DNA from: Sanguinoderma infundibulare
Taxonomy: Eukaryota; Basidiomycota; Agaricomycetes; Polyporales; Polyporaceae
Assembly: GCA_032821775.1 (NCBI GenBank)
Contig: JAVLRN010000004.1
Coordinates: forward strand, 496,001-560,000
DNA: 64,000 nucleotides
Reading direction: 5' to 3'
Positions within the stretch are counted from its first letter, which is position 1. Every line of letters begins with the position of its first letter. The notes below the pieces were generated by a model. The model did no database searches and was not told the DNA's origin. It saw nothing but the letters and a program-made list of their open reading frames with translations. Shown here one piece after another: positions 59,355 to 64,000 of the stretch. Made by a program: the position numbers and the translations under genes.

Positions 59355-62300
59355 CTACACATCCGTCTCGATGTCTGACCCCTCACCATCCTCGACGTCC
59401 AGCAGCTTGGCCACCTTGCGAGCATTGTCGGCATTGACGAGACCCGCTGACGTCCATGCGCCTACACACAAGATGGCGTGAGTCGTCTCAGCATGCATCC
59501 AGCTGCGAACATGGATAAGTAACAGGCGGCCACGGCTGAAGACGCGTTCAATGTCGACAGATGTTGCTGCAAGGAATGCAGTCAACATTAGTTGCACTCC
59601 AACAGCCATAGCAGAGTAATTACGAACCTGGGATTGTCAGATAGTCGAGGGCCATACGCGACAGGCACGGGTAGAGACAGCGGCATTCAGTCCACCAGAC
59701 GAGGGTGTCCGATACATCTTCGAGTGGCGCAGCGAGATAGTGTTCCAGTTCATGGCCAAGGTCGGAAGTCCGGAGGCACATGAAGGAGGCAAGCGCGGCG
59801 AAGATGTCTTCATGCTGTCAAGTATGGTCAGTAATGTAATAGAGTCCCCACGTCCTCCTCCCCGCTCGACTTCTACATCAAGCCGAGCCCCCGTGCACCG
59901 TCCCAGGCGCAGTCGGGCACGCACCCCACGCTTTACACCACACTCAACCGGGAGATCAACCTGGCCGAGTGCGAGGTGTACTCCTACATGCCCAACATCA
60001 TGTGCCCACGAATGACAGCGACGACAAGGACAACATGACGTCTGTCGAGGATGCTGAGTCGAGCAATGAGGACACCCAGTTCCAGTTCGACGACTATGAC
60101 GTCGACGAGGTTCCTGGGTGGCACACCAGCCACAGCGACAACTTGAACGAGGTGCAAGACACGTACCTCGGATGCAGAGTCGTTGTCCCCCTTGGGCTCC
60201 GGCTCATCCTCACCCTCCAAGTTGGTTGGCTCTTGTCCGAACTGACCCTCATAACTCTTGTGGAAGGTGTCGGCGACGAGCGTGTGCGCCAGCTCGCACC
60301 ATTCTTCGGGCCGTTGGGCCTGCTTGAAATATTCGAGCTTGTGGCCCGGGTGCAGGACTGGGGGGATTGAGAGCATGTTAACACAAGTCGGGAACAATAA
60401 GACAGTTGAAACTTACTCATAGCAATGCGATATGTGGACGACATGTCCGTGAGCGAATAATATCGGTTCAGCGCCTTTTTTGCGATGGCGCAGGCGATTT
60501 GAATGGGTCGGTCGTACTTCGGTGAGGCCATGGCGGAGGCGAGGAGTTTGTCCAGGCGATCCATGGCGGGGATCACCTGGGCCAGGTTGGGTGTTCGCTG
60601 GGAGAAGAACAATGTGGCCTTTTTGAAGACCTAGTATTGATGGCAGACACAAGAAGAGGCACGAGAACGAGAAGAGAAGCACAAGAACAAGAACAACAGG
60701 AATGAGAACAACAAGGAGAACAATGAGAAGGAGAACAACGAGAGGGAAGGACGCACAAAGGGGGACAAGCACGCATCAAAATAGAGTTCAGATATGCGAA
60801 TAGAGTTCAGTCAAACTCTATTCACAAGGTTCGAGTGGCTGAGCCGCCAGCGACGCACGAACCTTCAGTATCTTGTGCAGCTGGCCAGCAATGCCCCACT
60901 CTCGTGCCGACATCTCGTACCTACGTAGTCCATTGTCCTGCTCCTCACACATCTTATTGTACACCTCCCGATACTCCAGCGCGGCCTCCAGCATATCAAA
61001 CGTCGAATTCCATCGGGTCTGGACGTCTCTCAGAAGGACTTGGGCTGGCAAGTGATGCTCGTCAACGAGCTCATTCCAGCGAGGAAGGAGTTTGGTCGAC
61101 GAGTGGACGACCTTTGTGGCGAATGTCCGGATCTGTTGAACATTTTTGTGAGTCTGTGATCTTCCTCCTTCCTCTCGATGCTAACTACTTTTAACACACT
61201 CACCTTTGCCAGCATCAACTTGATTGGCCGCACGTCTTTCACGAACTTCGCCCACTGCTCATTTGTCATATCAGCAGTCACGTCTGGCGGTCCTTCACCA
61301 TCATCATCATCAACATTGTCCTCGTTCACGTCCTTCGCAGCGGGAGCCCTCTTCCCCAACTCTTCATCATCCATCGCACTCGCGAGGTCCCCAGCGAGGT
61401 CAGCAAGTTTACGGTCATCTTCATCCACCTTGGGATCCGGAATGGCATCCTGTCGTTTTGGTTTGGTGGGGGTGTCGAATTGGTGGACGAGGTTCTTGCC
61501 ACACACTATGTTCAGGATATGCAGGAAGCAGCGGACGCGGGCGTCTTGACCCTTGAAGCCAGGGATGTGGGCTGGGTTCTCGGGGTCAGCAAGGGCGTCG
61601 ACCATCGTGTCGTTGTTCGATGCGTTGTCGCAGGTCACGCCGAGGACCTGAAAGTAAAGGTATCACTCTTTATTCGTGCTCAATGCGGCTTGAGGTCAAG
61701 AACGATGACCAGAGCTGCTCCGGTCATCGTTCTTGACCTCGACAAAGTCCTTGTGGCACTGCACGCAGTGTGACGCTACTAACACATTGTTTTAAATGCA
61801 GACTTACTTTTGTCTCAATTCCGAACTCCCTGAGGATCTCGGCGAAGGCGATTGCGAGGTTCGCACCTGTGTGGGACTTGGTGAGCTCCACGATGTCCAG
61901 GAGAAGAGATATAGGTTTGCCTTGCTCCTCCAAGTGGATGGTGACAGCGACAAAGGCGTGGTGGTTCAGCGAAGTCCAGGCATCGGTGGCGAAGTGGAGC
62001 GCCCCCTTGTATTCCTAAGGTGAGTTTGTAAGTGCGAAGGAATGACGTAAAACGCTGAACGCTCAACGGACGAACAGCAACAGAACATACCTTCAACATC
62101 TTGCCAATCCGGGTCCTAGTTTTTTGGAAGACCAACTTGACGTCACGCGCAACCGTGGATGGTGAGGGGAGGTAGTAGCCGGGCCGCCCGGTCTTCATCA
62201 ACATCTCGAAGCCTGGGTCGGCGACGATGCGGAATGGCCGTGCGCTCTGGCAAACCCACTTTACGATCTCGAGCCTTGTCTCCTCACGCAAATGCTGACG

Positions 62301-63035
62301 GTGACTGAACGTAATCTTCCCTGTTTTGCGCTCGAAGTGCGTGGTGATGGAGCCCGTCTCGAGCATCCCCTTGACAATCGTTTCGCAGGCCTCTTTGACA
62401 CTCGCAGCCTCCTTCACGGCATCAATGGCCGGTTGGCCCCAGCAGCTGACAGCATGCTTGTGCAAGTTCTTGGTCGATGCGCGGTCACTGGTGTCGAGGA
62501 AGCGGCGGATACGCATTTTGCAACCCTTCGCGGCGCACTCAAAGTTGTGCGAACGCCGGCCGTCGACATATTCGATGACTGGTGTGGGCTTGTAGAACGC
62601 GTACACGGTACTTGTCCATTTCTCCATTGTCGTCGCTGTCCATTACTAACAGTTATTTCTCGGCCTCACATGACAGGCACATATTTACTTACCAAGCTCC
62701 TCTTCTGAATCCATCTCCTCAACTTCCACCTCCTTCAATGCTTCCCCACCCTTCCTTCCCCTACCCGATGCCTTTTCAACGATCGCAAGGCCCTCCTTCT
62801 CGAGCACAGCCGCCTCAGAGCTGCCCTGGGACTTCTTGGTGCGGGCGGTCATTTTTTCAGTTTGTTTGTTTGCCTTTGTGGCCGCTTTCGAGGTGGGGGT
62901 GGTCTTTTTGTTTGGGGCAGCGGCGGAGGACTCAGACGCGTCAGCGGTGGTATTGGATGGGCGTGCGTGCACCTTCTTGGAGGGAGGCGACCTGGTGGCG
63001 GTCGCGGTCCCAGCGCATTTGCGGGATTGTGACAT
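59355..63035 (-). CDS. hAT transposase
   Basis: Cut-and-paste transposase, 870 residues. Exons 62693-63035, 62091-62635, 61808-62014, 61204-61647, 60863-61132, 60417-60630, 60167-60357, 59628-59814, 59355-59566; every junction keeps phase and no stop occurs. The N-terminus is basic with a likely nuclear signal. A BED-type zinc finger follows in exon 2 (FECAAKGCKM... NLHKHAVSC). The RNase H-like core has FATDAWTS (first Asp), GVTCDNASNN (second Asp), RCFLHILNIV and TRWNSTFDML. The conserved C-terminal hAT dimerisation region holds LVWWTECRCLYP (third acidic residue), LSRMALDYLTIPATSVDIER and VFSRGRLLL. Intron 3 contains a perfect hairpin; intron 5 is purine-rich; intron 7 (352 nt) contains a foreign gene fragment. 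The single gene of the element; it lies fully inside the terminal repeats. Confidence 0.92.
59862..60165 (+). pseudogene. captured host gene fragment, Maf1-like, antisense in transposase intron
   Basis: On the strand opposite to the transposase, inside intron 7, the plus strand reads LDFYIKPSPRAPSQAQSGTH, PTLYTTLNREINLAECEVYS, YMPN. After one frame change near 60005 it reads NDSDDKDNMTSVEDAESSNE, DTQFQFDDYDVDE. The order 'GTHPTLY, ECEVYSY-P, acidic stretch, FDDYD' resembles the C-terminal half of Maf1, the conserved repressor of RNA polymerase III (recalled family features, not searched). The fragment lacks start, end and intact frame, so it makes no Maf1. Splice sites on both sides (GAG|GTACGT and TTGACAG|CAT) remove it cleanly from the transposase message. 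Confidence 0.55.
61692..61740. repeat. perfect 19-bp hairpin in transposase intron 3
   Basis: Arms GAGGTCAAGAACGATGACC (61692-61710) and its exact complement (61722-61740), 11-nt loop. It sits in the middle of a 160-nt intron (61648-61807). Confidence 0.85.
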
Positions 63036-63289
63036 GATGGAAAGCAGAGGAAATGTTACGGGAGGAAGGGAAGTGAATGTCGTTGGTGATTGACGTCGAT
63101 TTGTGTATTTTGCAATGAAATCTGTGAATTTGTACTACTATCTATGGTACCCAGACGTTTTTGATGAGCTGTGGCTTGAAACTATACAGGAGGTTTGCAA
63201 AAACTGTATAGTTTTACCCTAAAAAGCAGATAGTTGTATCTATATGGCAATCGGATGAACACGAGGTACTCTAAAGTTGATATCAAAGT

Positions 63290-63489
63290 CCGCTCGGAGG
63301 GCGCCAACATTGCCAAACCCGGACGTCATATTTCGAAGGGCGTGGGCGCCTATGTCGGCGCCTGTACCCGCCGACCCGCGCCACGGGTACGGGTTTGCCC
63401 TCGGGTTGGCCAAGTCCGACCCGTACCCGTACCCGCGCTGAAAACCCGCGCTGACCCGCACGGGTTACCCGTACCCGTGCCACAGCCTA
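63290..63489. repeat. hAT right end with sub-terminal repeats
   Basis: Mirror of the left end: ACCCGCG, ACCCGTACCCG and CGGGTACGGGT words from about 63367 to the 19-bp terminal repeat. Confidence 0.8.
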
Positions 63490-63497
63490 CGTCTGAG
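63490..63497. repeat. hAT target-site duplication, right
   Basis: CGTCTGAG, exact copy of 59127-59134. Confidence 0.95.
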
Positions 63498-64000
63498 CGA
63501 TACGTATACTGACAAATGTATCATCTGCCCCCTGTCGGATTCGCATGGCACCGCGACACAGCATCGGAGCCTCAAATCCGAATCTTTTCCGGACGTCTCA
63601 GCGGTACACTGGTCATGCATGTCCTCGGAACGCCGTTGTCAGCATCCCGGTTCAAAAACGCCAAGCACTAAACGCCAATGTAGGCCCAGGGATCCATATG
63701 GGACCGAAATTTAATTACAACCGTCAAACGACGTGCGAAGGGAAGGAATCACGATCCAAACCACCACCGCCACACAGTGGTACCTAGCACAGTACACAGT
63801 CAGGGCTGTACACAAGATCAAGGAGTATAACGCCGGTCCGCCGTCCAATGTTGACCCCTCCGACGGATCAACACCTTGTGAAGGGCTCCATCAGCTGCGG
63901 AGAGAACGAGCAAGGCGGCGGATGTCAGTCTTCAGTGTGAACATCCACTCAAGCACGTCTCACTCCGCCCACAGCGAACAACGTTGCCAGACGAGTGAAG
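63498..64000. other. right edge, nothing recognised
   Basis: Continues the sequence interrupted by the hAT insertion. No gene could be supported. Confidence 0.4.

Larger units (their letters stand above)
59135..63489 (-). mobile_element. complete hAT-family DNA transposon
   Basis: 4355 bp. Perfect 19-bp terminal inverted repeat TAGGCTGTGGCACGGGTAC at 59135-59153 and, inverted, 63471-63489. Perfect 8-bp target duplication CGTCTGAG at 59127-59134 and 63490-63497, the length diagnostic for hAT. Both ends carry arrays of ACCCG/CGGGT words within about 150 bp. It contains one nine-exon transposase gene without lesions. All the parts needed for mobility are visible, so this copy may be recent and possibly active. 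Confidence 0.95.

Noticed and set aside
59740..60370. Plus-strand open frames treated as an independent complete gene
   Set aside because: No start, end or splice-consistent model; better explained as an old fragment inside a transposase intron.
60573..60779. Repetitive Leu/Val/Ser-rich frames on the minus strand
   Set aside because: They arise from a purine-rich low-complexity stretch within transposase intron 5 (60631-60862).
1..64000. tRNA, rRNA genes or CRISPR arrays
   Set aside because: No cloverleaf with A/B boxes was convincing by eye, no rRNA core sequence, and no regularly spaced repeat array; the organism is a fungus, in which CRISPR is not expected. The tRNA-like word at 20804 is a retrotransposon primer site.

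Overview
The window is nuclear DNA of a filamentous basidiomycete, most likely an agaricomycete. It is dense in genes split by many short introns (about 48-70 nt, GTRNGT...YAG). It carries class I hydrophobins, F-box and DUF6533-type families, a fungal P450 and a Ty1/copia retrotransposon. No species is claimed. All gene models were spliced by hand from donor/acceptor signals and checked for reading phase; none was confirmed by alignment or transcripts. CDS start/end are outer limits, and exon positions are in the evidence text.

Left part (1-20 kb): three small secreted hydrophobins (hyd1 partial at the left edge, hyd2, hyd3) are interleaved with members of one seven-transmembrane (7TM) family (intact-looking at 3.9-5.4, 7.2-8.4 and 18.7-20.0 kb; fragments at 2.2 and 16 kb). 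Two sets of inverted duplications explain this layout: 1.26-2.32 kb mirrors 5.29-6.34 kb, and hyd2 plus the 3' end of its neighbour (2.83-4.5 kb) mirrors 16.0-17.6 kb. Between them lie a secreted, probably GPI-anchored GH13 alpha-amylase (8.8-10.8 kb), a REX1/RNH70-type RNA exonuclease (11.8-14.0 kb) and an F-box protein (14.2-16.0 kb).

Middle (20.5-29.8 kb): a complete but dead copia element with 252-bp LTRs, a 5-bp target duplication and a half-tRNA-Met type primer site. Its polyprotein is interrupted by three in-frame TGA codons. Its 3' LTR is split by a 3.7-kb element with imperfect inverted ends and a 3-bp target duplication.

29.8-41 kb: an F-box expansion zone. The REX1 + F-box pair of 11.6-16.0 kb recurs at 29.9-33.0 kb with the REX1 copy in ruins and the F-box copy intact. 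Two more broken copies of that F-box gene follow. A second F-box gene (467/466 codons without stop) is present twice as a nearly identical direct duplication.

42-58 kb: a secreted beta-lactamase-like serine hydrolase, a medium-chain dehydrogenase/reductase, a fourth full 7TM gene, a P450 pseudogene, and a head-facing pair of DUF6533-type membrane protein genes (one decayed, one nearly intact).

59.1-63.5 kb: a 4.36-kb hAT transposon that looks complete. It has 19-bp perfect terminal inverted repeats, a perfect 8-bp target duplication and a nine-exon transposase that splices to an uninterrupted 870-residue reading frame. One transposase intron holds, in antisense, a piece of a host gene resembling the Pol III repressor Maf1. 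The hAT element, its captured fragment, and the nested copia/TIR structure are the most interesting content of the window.
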